Source: Spirochaetota bacterium
GTDB lineage: Bacteria > Spirochaetota > Spirochaetia > DSM-27196 > PWMO01
Direction: 5' to 3'
Assembly (NCBI GenBank): GCA_009908925.1
Contig: JAAAOH010000030.1
Coordinates: forward strand, 1 to 17,374
Length of the DNA: 17,374 nt
This document shows positions 7,762-14,567 of the stretch, piece by piece. Position 1 is the first letter of the stretch, and each line of letters begins with the position of its first letter. Under the pieces are notes generated by a model that worked only from the letters and a program-made list of their open reading frames with translations, was not told where the DNA came from and did not search any database. A program made the position numbers and the translations under genes.

Positions 7762-9119
7762 CTGCGGAATCCCTCTTCCAGTTCCGCTCTGTCGAGATTT
7801 CGTCCGATAAAGACGAGCGCGTTCTTCCTATTCTCGTCTTTGCGCCATGGCTCGCCCGGCTGTGCGTCCATGAGCATGTGTACGCCCTGAAATACCATGC
7901 GCATATCGTAACCTGCCACCGCAAGTACGCCCTTCATGCGAAAAATGTCGGGTCCCCGCTCACGAAGCAAGACTGAGAGCCATTTGTTGAGCTTTTCGAG
8001 TTTAAGTGCTCCGTCGATGCTAATGCCGACGGAGGTGACCTGATCGTCGTGTTCGTGGTCCGGTTTGAAATCCCGTTGAGAAATCGGCGCGAGGGTAGCG
8101 TTCCCGGAAGCCGAAGTGATACGCATGGCGAACTCATCAGGGCCATGTTCGGTGTAGAGCGCAAAACGGCCGTCGGTCGAAGAGCAATCTATACGGAACT
8201 GCTGCGTTGTTCGATCCGCTTTGAGTCGGTATTTGCGGGAAGCGGGTACAAGTGTTCCTCCGTCGAAAAGCGGCCAGTAATCCTCGGAAAAAACACGAAC
8301 GGCAGTTTCACTATAGTTTGCCAAGACATTCTCGGGAGGGGATCCGTTTATCGGAATCAGCGTTACGTCCATCGTGGGATCAGGCCCTGCGTCGAGCGCG
8401 AGGTGGTATGTTCCCGAACGGAACTCATAGACTCCTCCCCACTCGAAGGGGTATTCCGGTTCAAGGAACTTTGGATCGATCTCGAGGGCTCGATTAATGT
8501 CGAAGCCACCAACATTCAGAATCCGTTCAAGCGGCAGCTCGGATCTCTCGGTTCTGTGAATTGCCGCGCGAGCGTTCATTTTTCGCAGGCGCCGCTCCAG
8601 CCGGTCGAGATCTTCATTCTCAACAAGGTCAATTTTGTTTAGAAGAAGAACGTCGGCATATGCAATCTGCTCGGAGGCTTCCGCCTGCTTGTCGAGGTGT
8701 TGCTCGATATGTCGTGCGTCGACAAGTGTCACGCAGGCGTCCACGCGCAGCTGTGCGGCCATCTCATCATCCATAAAGAAAGTCTGTACGACCGGTCCCG
8801 GATCGGCCATGCCGGTGGTCTCTATGAGGATGTAGTCGAATTGATCCCGCCGTTTCGTGAGTTTGCCGAGAATGCGAATGAGGTCTCCACGAACGGTACA
8901 GCAGATGCAGCCGTTGTTCATTTCGAAGACCTCTTCCTCCGCTCCAATCACAAGTTCGTGATCTACGCCTACCTCCCCGAACTCGTTTTCTATGACGGCG
9001 ATCCGTTTTCCGTGTTCTTCGCTAAGGATGCGGTTGAGGAGCGTGGTTTTGCCGGATCCGAGAAACCCGGTCAGAACGGTCACGGGTGTTCTTGTGTCGG
9101 TTGTATTCGGAGATATCAT
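7749..9119 (-). CDS. COG0523 (CobW-family) GTPase, putative metal chaperone, with extra beta-rich domain
   Basis: 456 residues; ATG 9119 has AGGAGGT (9126-9132) just upstream. The G domain shows Walker A GFLGSGKTT (18-26), the metal-binding CxCC motif GCICC (Cys 71, 73, 74), switch/Walker B ETTG (100-103) and NKID (161-164). Between the G domain and the C-terminal CobW_C part (about residue 370 on: 'RMKGVLAVAGYDMRMVFQGV') lies an inserted segment of roughly 130 residues, rich in beta-strand patterns and ending in DHEHDD. COG0523 proteins use GTP hydrolysis to deliver or mobilise metals (Zn, Ni, Co); several belong to zinc-limitation regulons. The gene carries motif copy A (9145-9160) upstream and is coupled to the WD40 gene. 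The subfamily and metal cannot be fixed from sequence alone; zinc is favoured by context. Confidence 0.93.
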   Translation of the reverse strand: MISPNTTDTRTPVTVLTGFLGSGKTTLLNRILSEEHGKRIAVIENEFGEVGVDHELVIGAEEEVFEMNNGCICCTVRGDLIRILGKLTKRRDQFDYILIETTGMADPGPVVQTFFMDDEMAAQLRVDACVTLVDARHIEQHLDKQAEASEQIAYADVLLLNKIDLVENEDLDRLERRLRKMNARAAIHRTERSELPLERILNVGGFDINRALEIDPKFLEPEYPFEWGGVYEFRSGTYHLALDAGPDPTMDVTLIPINGSPPENVLANYSETAVRVFSEDYWPLFDGGTLVPASRKYRLKADRTTQQFRIDCSSTDGRFALYTEHGPDEFAMRITSASGNATLAPISQRDFKPDHEHDDQVTSVGISIDGALKLEKLNKWLSVLLRERGPDIFRMKGVLAVAGYDMRMVFQGVHMLMDAQPGEPWRKDENRKNALVFIGRNLDRAELEEGFRRCLA

Positions 9120-9144
9120 ATTGTGACCTCCTGCAGGTCAGGAT

Positions 9145-9160
9145 TATTACTAAGTAATAC
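9145..9160 (-). promoter_or_regulatory. Metal-regulon operator candidate, copy A
   Basis: On the minus strand GTATTACTTAGTAATA; the core TATTACT-A-AGTAATA (9145-9159, plus strand) is a perfect 15-bp palindrome with a 7-1-7 layout typical of Fur-family sites. It lies 26 bp upstream of the COG0523 start and matches the other two copies (10292-10307, 13325-13340). Confidence 0.6.
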
Positions 9161-9259
9161 CATAGGTACCCGGAAGGTATTGGGAATACAACCGGTCAGT
9201 CAAGTGCTAATTCACGCAGCAAGGGGCACGAGCCGCTGAATCAATTCTCGTGTTGCACC

Positions 9260-9287
9260 GTGGTGGTGTAGAATTTCTTGTGTAAAC
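9260..9287 (+). repeat. IS256-type left terminal inverted repeat
   Basis: Begins GTGGTGGTGTAG and ends TTGTGTAAAC. It pairs with the reverse complement of 9869-9896 at 21 of 28 positions; the inner ten bases are identical. Confidence 0.8.
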
Positions 9288-9338
9288 GTTGGTTGAGAAC
9301 GGAAAAAGCGGCGCGTACACCCCGGGGTTAGGAAAACA

Positions 9339-9887
9339 ATGAACCCTGTGATGGACGTACGCACCGTGAAAGACGAGACCACGGTACCTGAGGTGACGAA
9401 CCTGTTCAAGCAGGTTATGGACGAACCGGAGCGGATGTTCGAGATGCACGAGATCGACATAAAGCGGCAAGCCGAACGAGCAGTCATCGAGCGATACCCG
9501 GTCCATGTCTCAGGCAGCGTCATCGCCAAGGTGCCGCAGAAGCGCAAATAGGAGGTCTCCGACCGCCTTAGCGATATTTTCCACGCAGAGAACCGGGGGT
9601 GGGCGAGAGAGCTCTGCAGGCAGTTCTATGCGGACTACGAGAGGGAGTTCTCCCTCGGCGCTGACCTCGCTGAAGAACTCGATCAACCGGTGTCTGACCT
9701 TCTATTCCTTTCCCGAAGAGGAGTAAATCAGCCTGAGGACGAAACCTATGGAGGTCCTCGCCGGTGAACGCTTCAGCCTACACGATACTGAGCTTCATCG
9801 CGCTGCCGAAGCGAACAGTCCTGGAAGTCCGCGCCGCTGGGAGCAAAGAACCTCCCCGTCCTCCAGAAGTTTACACAAAAGCATTGA
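9339..9887 (+). pseudogene. IS256-family transposase remnant
   Basis: The N-terminal ~50 codons from ATG 9339 are followed by an internal deletion. The C-terminal region then carries an in-frame TAG (9549-9551), a TAA after SFPEEE, and at least two frameshifts before the natural end (TGA 9885-9887). The motifs are those of the IS256 'mutator' transposases: the KVP...EV-DRL--IF stretch, LTFYSFPEE, TKPMEVLAGE, and a terminal NLP--QKFTQK. It cannot encode an active enzyme. Confidence 0.82.
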
Positions 9888-9896
9888 CACTACCAC
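9869..9896 (-). repeat. IS256-type right terminal inverted repeat
   Basis: GTTTACACAAAAGCATTGAC followed by ACTACCAC; partner of 9260-9287. The transposase stop codon TGA (9885-9887) lies inside it, as is usual for compact insertion sequences. Confidence 0.8.
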
Positions 9897-10265
9897 GAGA
9901 GCATGCCTCTCGCCGAGCGACGCGAGCGTGGCCGCCGGCTCTTGAATAGAGTGGGACTGGCCGGGTTCGAAGAGCACTATCCAGGTGAACTCTCCGGGGG
10001 TATGACACGCCGGACGGCGCCGGCAAGGACGCTGGGCAAAGAGGCAGGCCTTCTCCTTATGGATGAACCGTTTCTTTCGCTCGACGGCGAGTTGCGGTCT
10101 CAGCTTGTCGATCTGACGGGGAGAATCCTCCAGGATGATCGACGCACCACGCTCTGTGTCACGCACGACGTTTTCGTTGCAGAGCGACTGGCCAATCGCG
10201 TCATCACGTTAGCCCACGCCAACAGCCACACGGTGCTCGATTCCGACCGACGCGTGCGCTCTTGA
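9897..10265 (+). pseudogene. 3' half of an ABC-transporter ATPase gene
   Basis: From just beyond the insertion-element end, the frame reads 'RRERGRRLLNRVGLAGFEEH', then the ABC signature 'YPGELSGGMTRR', Walker B 'GLLLMDEPFLSLDGELR' and the H-loop 'TTLCVTHDVFVAERLANRVI', ending at TGA. This is the C-terminal half of an SsuB/TauB/NitT-type ATPase, the cytoplasmic energising subunit of an importer. Walker A and the Q-loop are absent; in intact proteins they lie about 90-130 residues upstream. The signature has TRR where xQR is usual. The remnant starts directly at the insertion sequence, which therefore most likely replaced the 5' half. No cognate permease or binding-protein gene is adjacent. 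Confidence 0.85.
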
Positions 10266-10279
10266 CCGAACGCCCACTC

Positions 10280-10309
10280 TTGACAGGAAAAGTAATATAT
10301 TGTATTACT
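10280..10309 (+). promoter_or_regulatory. Promoter with metal-regulon operator candidate, copy B
   Basis: TTGACA (10280-10285), 17 bp, then TATTAC (10303-10308). The operator AGTAATA-TATTG-TATTACT (10291-10309), a perfect 7-bp inverted repeat, covers the spacer and -10, so a bound regulator would block polymerase. It contains the shared motif GTAATATATTGTATTA (10292-10307). Transcription would start near 10315, two bases before the ATG. Confidence 0.65.
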
Positions 10310-10316
10310 GTGCGCA

Positions 10317-11555
10317 ATGAAAAATATGCAACAAGACTCCCGCATTCCCGTGACGGTGCTCTCGGGCTATCTCGGAGCCGGAAAGACGACCCTCCTCAAC
10401 CGGATTCTCAGCAATCGGGAGGGGCTTAAAGTTGCGGTGATCGTCAATGACATGTCGGAAGTCAACATTGACGCGTCCTTGATCTCACGCGGGGAAGCCG
10501 CGCTCAGTCACACCGAAGAAACGCTCATTGAAATGACCAACGGCTGCATTTGCTGCACCCTGCGGGAGGATCTGCTGGTCGAAGTGACTCGAATCGCCCG
10601 ATCCGGACGTTTTGACTATCTGATCATCGAGTCTTCCGGTGTGTCGGAACCGCTGCCGGTCGCGCAGACGTTTACCTTTGACGACCCCGACGGCGGAACT
10701 CTTCGAGACCTTGCCCGGATCGACACGATGGTCACTCTAGTGGACGCCTCGAGTGTTTTGGACGAGCTCCAGTCGGATCATAGCCTCGAAGATCGCGGCC
10801 AGGCTGTCGCGGCGGAGGACGAACGGACGGTCGCTCACCTCCTGGTAGACCAGATCGAGTTTGCCGACGTTGCGGTGGTGAACAAGACCGATCTTGTCGA
10901 TGCAGAGACCGCCGGCCGGGTTGAAGAACTTGTCCGCTCGATGAATCCGGGCTGCCGGATCATCAGAACGGATCACGGAAACGTCGCGTTGACCGACGTT
11001 CTCGATACCGGCCGCTTTGACCTGGATGCGGCGGAGTCGTCCGAAGCGTGGCAGGAGGAGCTCGAGAGTGAACATATTCCGGAAACGGAGGAGTACGGCA
11101 TCAGCAGTTTCACCGTACGGGAACGACGTCCGTTCCACCCCCAGCGGCTATATGAATGGCTTGAGAAAACGGTGCCCGGCGTGGTGCGCGCGAAAGGGTT
11201 CTTTTGGATCGCCCCGTATCCGCAGCTCGCTTTGTTTCTCTCTCAGGCGGGAACGCTAAAAGAGATCGACATGGCCGGATACTGGTGGTCGGCAGTTGAT
11301 ACCGCCCAGTGGCCTCCGGAGGCTGAACTACGAGACGAGATTCGTCGTCAATTCAAAGACCCCTGGGGAGATCGCCTCCAGGAACTCGTCTTCATCGGGA
11401 TGAATGTCGACGAGGCCGCCGTCAGAGCAGACCTGGATCGTTGTCTCATGACCGACGGCGAACTCTCGGGATTAGTCCCCGACAATATTGAAGAACGGTG
11501 CTCACATCTCCCGAATCCATTTGCCGAGCACATCGCGATACCCGAAGAGGTGTGA
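10317..11555 (+). CDS. COG0523 GTPase, YciC/ZagA-like putative zinc metallochaperone
   Basis: 412 residues. Walker A GYLGAGKTT (17-25), CxCC in GCICC (Cys 77, 79, 80), Walker B ESSG (105-108) followed by 'VSEPLPVAQTFTF', and NKTD (189-192). The C-terminal CobW_C part has 'RPFHPQRLYEWLEKTVPGVV', 'RAKGFFWIA', 'GYWWSA' and 'DRLQELVFIGMNVDEAAVRA', a combination seen in YciC/ZagA/ZigA-type members. In Bacillus subtilis such a protein is Zur-regulated and sustains zinc-dependent enzymes in zinc limitation; the same role is inferred here. It differs from the neighbouring COG0523 protein by lacking the ~130-residue beta-rich insertion. The ATG at 10317 (or 10326) has no Shine-Dalgarno site and lies next to the predicted transcription start. 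Motif copy B overlaps its promoter. Confidence 0.93.
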   Translation: MKNMQQDSRIPVTVLSGYLGAGKTTLLNRILSNREGLKVAVIVNDMSEVNIDASLISRGEAALSHTEETLIEMTNGCICCTLREDLLVEVTRIARSGRFDYLIIESSGVSEPLPVAQTFTFDDPDGGTLRDLARIDTMVTLVDASSVLDELQSDHSLEDRGQAVAAEDERTVAHLLVDQIEFADVAVVNKTDLVDAETAGRVEELVRSMNPGCRIIRTDHGNVALTDVLDTGRFDLDAAESSEAWQEELESEHIPETEEYGISSFTVRERRPFHPQRLYEWLEKTVPGVVRAKGFFWIAPYPQLALFLSQAGTLKEIDMAGYWWSAVDTAQWPPEAELRDEIRRQFKDPWGDRLQELVFIGMNVDEAAVRADLDRCLMTDGELSGLVPDNIEERCSHLPNPFAEHIAIPEEV

Positions 11556-11857
11556 GCGATATGATGATGCCGCTACAAACTCAGAGGATAAACACAACGC
11601 GGCGTTTGCGCCGGTGGTTTTCCTTGTCCGTGGCGAGAAGCTTGCGGCTGTTCGGGGCAATGACATTGGTCGATATACGACTCTCGTAATGGTCACCGTC
11701 ACCGGTCACAAGGACGTCAACGGGGACCTCACCCTCTCGCATCGTCTGATCGTCGACTCTGTCAATAATGGAGAACCCGTCGGAAGTATGCGCGATCTCC
11801 GGATAGTACGCTCTGTTCTAGCGTGCTTTCTACGAAGCGATTAGCAGGAAGGATACC
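11556..11857. other. 302-bp gap without a recognisable gene
   Basis: Lies between the YciC-like gene and the cysS-like gene. Frames are open on both strands (plus: 'VVFLVRGEKLAAVRG'; minus: 'VDVLVTGDGDHYESRIS'), but none has a convincing start and Shine-Dalgarno site or a family I recognise. It may be a decayed gene. No copy of the metal operator motif and no clear promoter was found, so the tRNA-synthetase gene may be read through from upstream. AGGAAGG (11846-11852) serves the next gene. Confidence 0.45.
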
Positions 11858-13279
11858 GTGAGTTCCAACCCATCACTTTACTCGTCGTTACCCGATTTTT
11901 GCCTCTACAATAGCCTGACTCGCCAAAAAGAACCGCTATTTGCCGAAGACGGCGAAACGCTGCGGTTTTATTGTTGTGGTCCCACCGTTTACGGGCCGGC
12001 TCACATTGGGAATTTCCGAACCTTTGTTCTTCAGGACCTAATGCGTCGGGTGGCGGAAGCGAGGGGGGTTAAGACCCGCCATGTCCGGAATATTACCAAC
12101 GTAGACGACAAGACCATTCACGGCGCACAATCGGCGAAAGAAAGCCTCGAGGACTTCACGCTTCGGTGGACGAAGCGGTTTCATGAAGACTGTAAGCACC
12201 TGGGCCTGTTGGAGCCCCATGTAGAACCAGGAGCGGTCTCCTACATTCCCGAGTAGATTCAACTCATTCTCACGCTCCAAGAAAAGGGGTTTGCGTATGT
12301 AGACCAGGACGGATCGGTATATTATCGAATTGAGGCCTTTCCTGAATACGGTAAACTGGTGGGCCTGACCGCCGGCAGAAAGAACGCGGCAGCCAGTCGA
12401 CGTGTCGAGACTGATGAGTACGACCACGGACGGAGTAGCGACTTTGCACTGTGGAAAGCCCGAAAAGCATCGGACGGGGAGTGCTACTGGCCAAGCCCAT
12501 GGGGCCACGGTCGCCCGGGGTGGCACATCGAGTGCAGTGCGATGTCTATGGCCGCATTAGGGCCCGGTTTTGACCTTCACTCCGGCGGAGTCGACCTGAT
12601 GTTTCCCCATCACGAAAATGAAATCGCCCAGAGCGAAGCGGCCACCGGCCAGACCTTTGTCAGGCACTGGTTCCATGTAAAACACCTTCTTGTAGAAGGC
12701 CGGAAAATGAGCAAGAGCCGTGGCAATCTCTTCACGATAGACGATGTACAAGCTCGAGGATTCAGCGCGGCCGAACTTCGCTTCGTGCTCCTGTCAGGTC
12801 ACTATCGGAAAGATCTCAACTTTGTCTGGGAGAATCTTGCCGGAGCCAGGAAAGCGTTGAACCGCCTCGCGGATCTGGAAGCCCGTCTCGGAAAGGTCGA
12901 TGTGCTACCTCCTCTAACGCCTGAGAGTTGGGCATCTTTCTATCCGGTGTTTGAAGCTCTTTTGAATGACCTCAACACCCCGCAGGCAATCGCGGCACTA
13001 TTTCGAAGGGTGAAGCAGCTGGAAACGGGTGCTCCGGCACACCCTCTGGACGCACAAGGGCTCCAAGCGTGCCTGTCTACGTTGGGTATTTCACTTGCCC
13101 CGCCACGAACGCAAGAAGCACCGCAGGAAGTCGAGCAGTGGGCCATGGCCCGGTACGAAGCCAAGAAGCTGCAACACTGGAACCAGGCTGATGCCCTGCG
13201 CGAGAAGATCCAGGAGGCTGGTAGGTTCGTAACGGATCTTCCTCAAGGGTATGAACTGACGGCCCGCTCCGGTAGTTAA
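11858..13279 (+). pseudogene. cysS: Cysteinyl-tRNA synthetase gene interrupted by one in-frame TAG
   Basis: 473 codons from GTG 11858 (AGGAAGG five bases upstream) to TAA; normal CysRS length is about 460. The only lesion is TAG at codon 133 (12254-12256): 'AVSYIPE' - stop - 'IQLILTLQEKGFAYV' continues in the same frame and aligns with the family. All catalytic features are present: HIGN (49-52), the zinc ligands Cys 40, Cys 226 (GWHIECSAM), His 251 and Glu 255 (FPHHENE), and KMSKS (283-287). The enzyme charges tRNA-Cys using a zinc ion to select cysteine. The position next to zinc-type GTPases fits the known duplication of cysS in Zur-linked clusters, though this copy is not zinc-free. The truncated 132-residue product would be inactive unless the stop is suppressed or is a sequencing error. 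Confidence 0.9.
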
Positions 13280-13314
13280 TCACTGCCCGGCAGAAATCAG
13301 ATGGACCGATACCC

Positions 13315-13344
13315 TTGCACAATAGTATTACTTTGTATTACTAT
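13315..13344 (+). promoter_or_regulatory. Promoter with metal-regulon operator candidate, copy C
   Basis: A -35-like TTGCAC (13315-13320), then the motif GTATTACTTTGTATTA (13325-13340), which overlaps any plausible -10 (TATTAC 13336-13341, or TTACTA at 17-bp spacing). It is both a direct repeat (TATTACT-ttg-TATTACT) and bounded by ATAGTA/TACTAT arms (13322-13327, 13339-13344). It matches copy B at 16 of 19 positions when AGTA...TTGTATTACT is aligned. Confidence 0.6.
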
Positions 13345-13353
13345 CAGGAGATC

Positions 13354-13869
13354 ATGAATGTTACAGCACAAACAGCACACCCGAGACTTGACCTTATCGT
13401 CGAACAAACCGAGCGCGAGTTCCGGGGACACACCTTTAACGGGTATTCGCTTATGGAGACCCTGCGGCCTATGAGCGCGCGGACGGCAGCATCGACCGAG
13501 ACGTACGAGGGCTTTTCCGCGTGGGACAATCTGGTCCATGTGATCTTCTTTAAGTTTAACCTCACGCGGGTGCTTGGCGTTGCCGAACCACTGTTACCCT
13601 ATCCGTGGAAGGAGGGAAGTTTCCCTCCGATACCCGACACCTCAGACCAAGCGTGGGAGCGGGCTCTCGACTACGCCGAACTGGTTCACGACACCTACAT
13701 TTCCGCGCTTAACAGCATTGGCGAAGAGCGTTTTTCCGAGCGCATAGAGGAGTGGGATTGTACGGTTCGCGAGGCGATCGTGTGGATGCCCGCTCACGAT
13801 ACCTACCATGTGGCACAGGTTCGCAATATGGGTCTGCCCGAGCTACAACGGTATCGAAAGGACCGGTAG
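13354..13869 (+). CDS. DinB-fold putative metal-dependent protein
   Basis: 171 residues from ATG 13354; AGGAG (13346-13350) is only three bases away, so spacing is tight. The frame is open upstream, but those codons are promoter DNA. The protein is an all-helical DinB/YfiT-type four-helix bundle: 'WDNLVHVIFFKFNLTRVLG' (His 62) and near the C-terminus 'WMPAHDTYHVAQVRNMG' (His 148, His 152) supply the three-histidine metal site of the family. DinB-superfamily members include thiol transferases (for example BstA with bacillithiol) and hydrolases using Zn or Ni; the substrate here is unknown. It has its own operator copy C, so it likely responds to the same metal regulator as the two GTPases. Confidence 0.8.
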   Translation: MNVTAQTAHPRLDLIVEQTEREFRGHTFNGYSLMETLRPMSARTAASTETYEGFSAWDNLVHVIFFKFNLTRVLGVAEPLLPYPWKEGSFPPIPDTSDQAWERALDYAELVHDTYISALNSIGEERFSERIEEWDCTVREAIVWMPAHDTYHVAQVRNMGLPELQRYRKDR

Positions 13870-14006
13870 CTATACGCGCGAAGCTCTTAGATATCGACCT
13901 CGGGCCGAAACGGGGCAACGCTGGGGCCGACAGCGGCGCGAGCGGGGATTGGGTAAAACATAAACTTAGCGAAGGAAAAGTAACGAGATTCCGGGTCGGA
14001 TAGGGG

Positions 14007-14057
14007 TTGACGTGGGAACGCTACAACTGGCATAAAATGCAAACCATTCGCGTTTTG
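14007..14057 (+). promoter_or_regulatory. Promoter and autoregulatory operator of the Fur-family gene
   Basis: TTGACG (14007-14012), 18 bp, CATAAA (14031-14036), then the operator GCAAACCATTCGCGTTTTG (14039-14057), part of a 23-bp sequence (14035-14057) repeated with one mismatch at 14608-14630. The operator touches the -10 and covers the transcription start, fitting repression by the encoded regulator. AGGAG (14061-14065) and GTG 14072 follow directly. Confidence 0.65.
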
Positions 14058-14071
14058 TATAGGAGATTGAG

Positions 14072-14491
14072 GTGCGCACCAGCTACACCGAAACGAGGGA
14101 ACAGATTCTTGAGACGATTAACACCGTCAAATCGCCGCTGAGTGCGCAGCAGGTACACGCTCGCTGCGGGCTCGACGTTAACCTCGCGACCGTGTATCGG
14201 GCGTTGCACTATCTCGAGCAAATCGATCGTGTAGATTCGTTTACGATGCTCTGCTCTCGCGACGGAACAAATCGGTACTTTCACAGCAAAGCGGCTCCAC
14301 ACCGACACTTCTTCCATTGTGATTCCTGTCATAGATTTATTCCGATCGATCGGTGTCCGGTGGCGGACGAGATTGCAAGTGTCGAGGCGGAGCTCGGGTG
14401 TGAAGTTCGCAGCCACGTTCTGTACTACGTCGGCCTCTGCGCCGAGTGTCGAACGGAGCGCGCGGAAACAAGTGAACGGCAGATGAGTTAA
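14072..14491 (+). CDS. Fur-family metalloregulator (Zur/Nur/Fur type)
   Basis: 139 residues from GTG 14072 with AGGAG six bases upstream. An N-terminal winged helix is followed by the recognition-helix motif 'LDVNLATVYRALHYLEQI' (about 34-51). The dimerisation/metal domain has 'HRHFFHCDSCHRF' and two CxxC pairs, CDSC (83-86) and CAEC (123-126), the structural zinc site of the family, plus His 77, 79 and 82 as likely regulatory-site ligands. Fur, Zur and Nur proteins repress metal-uptake genes when the metal is bound. The short length and His-rich sensing segment do not fix the metal. It probably represses itself and the importer through the repeated sequence at 14035-14057 and 14608-14630. 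Zinc or nickel is favoured by neighbours. Confidence 0.9.
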   Translation: MRTSYTETREQILETINTVKSPLSAQQVHARCGLDVNLATVYRALHYLEQIDRVDSFTMLCSRDGTNRYFHSKAAPHRHFFHCDSCHRFIPIDRCPVADEIASVEAELGCEVRSHVLYYVGLCAECRTERAETSERQMS

Positions 14492-14524
14492 CAGCGTAAT
14501 CTCATTCGAGGTGCGCAGGAATAC

Positions 14525-14542
14525 CATCGGCGTACGCTGATG
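14525..14542. other. Imperfect palindrome between regulator and importer
   Basis: CATCGGCG-TA-CGCTGATG: arms match at seven of eight positions (the eighth is a G-T pair in RNA). No T-run follows, so it is not a standard terminator; it could be a weak attenuator or a binding site. Confidence 0.35.
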
Positions 14543-14567
14543 GAGATGTAGTTACAGGGAGGAAGCT

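Larger units (their letters stand above)
9260..9896 (+). mobile_element. Internally deleted, decayed IS256-family element
   Basis: 637 bp bounded by imperfect 28-bp terminal inverted repeats (9260-9287 and 9869-9896; 21 of 28 positions match, with the inner TTGTGTAAAC identical). Inside is a broken IS256-type transposase: N-terminal 'MDEPERMFEMHEIDIKRQAE' (from ATG 9339), then an abrupt jump near 9483-9497 to the C-terminal half, 'VIAKVPQKRK', TAG, 'EVSDRLSDIFHAENRG', 'QFYADYEREF', a frameshift to 'CLTFYSFPEEE', a TAA, 'TKPMEVLAGE', 'SAYTILSFIAL' and finally 'KNLPVLQKFTQKH' ending at TGA 9885-9887. Full elements carry about 400 codons; roughly 200, including most of the DDE core, are gone. 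It could move only if a full element elsewhere supplied transposase. No clear target-site duplication was found. Confidence 0.85.

Noticed and set aside
9207..9547. Minus-strand frame over the insertion element
   Set aside because: The plus strand reads as IS256 transposase; the minus frame is composition-driven.
9250..9910. Target-site duplication flanking the IS256 remnant
   Set aside because: I compared 8-9 bp on each side of several possible end positions and found no convincing direct repeat.
9903..10265. Functional small ABC ATPase starting at ATG 9903
   Set aside because: Without Walker A and the Q-loop it cannot bind or hydrolyse ATP; it is half a gene next to an insertion element.
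6373..12256. Idea that TAG is recoded as a sense codon, because in-frame TAGs occur at 6373-6375, 9549-9551 and 12254-12256
   Set aside because: Intact genes in the window (LpoB-like, COG3014-type, LPP20, DinB and binding protein) end in TAG, and two of the three cases are in decayed sequence. Ordinary nonsense mutations explain it better.
12359..13279. Split but functional synthetase with a second start at GTG 12359
   Set aside because: There is no Shine-Dalgarno site, and the break falls within the catalytic Rossmann region rather than between domains.
14525..14542. Rho-independent terminator after the regulator gene
   Set aside because: The palindrome has no following T-run and lies just ahead of a strong ribosome-binding site.
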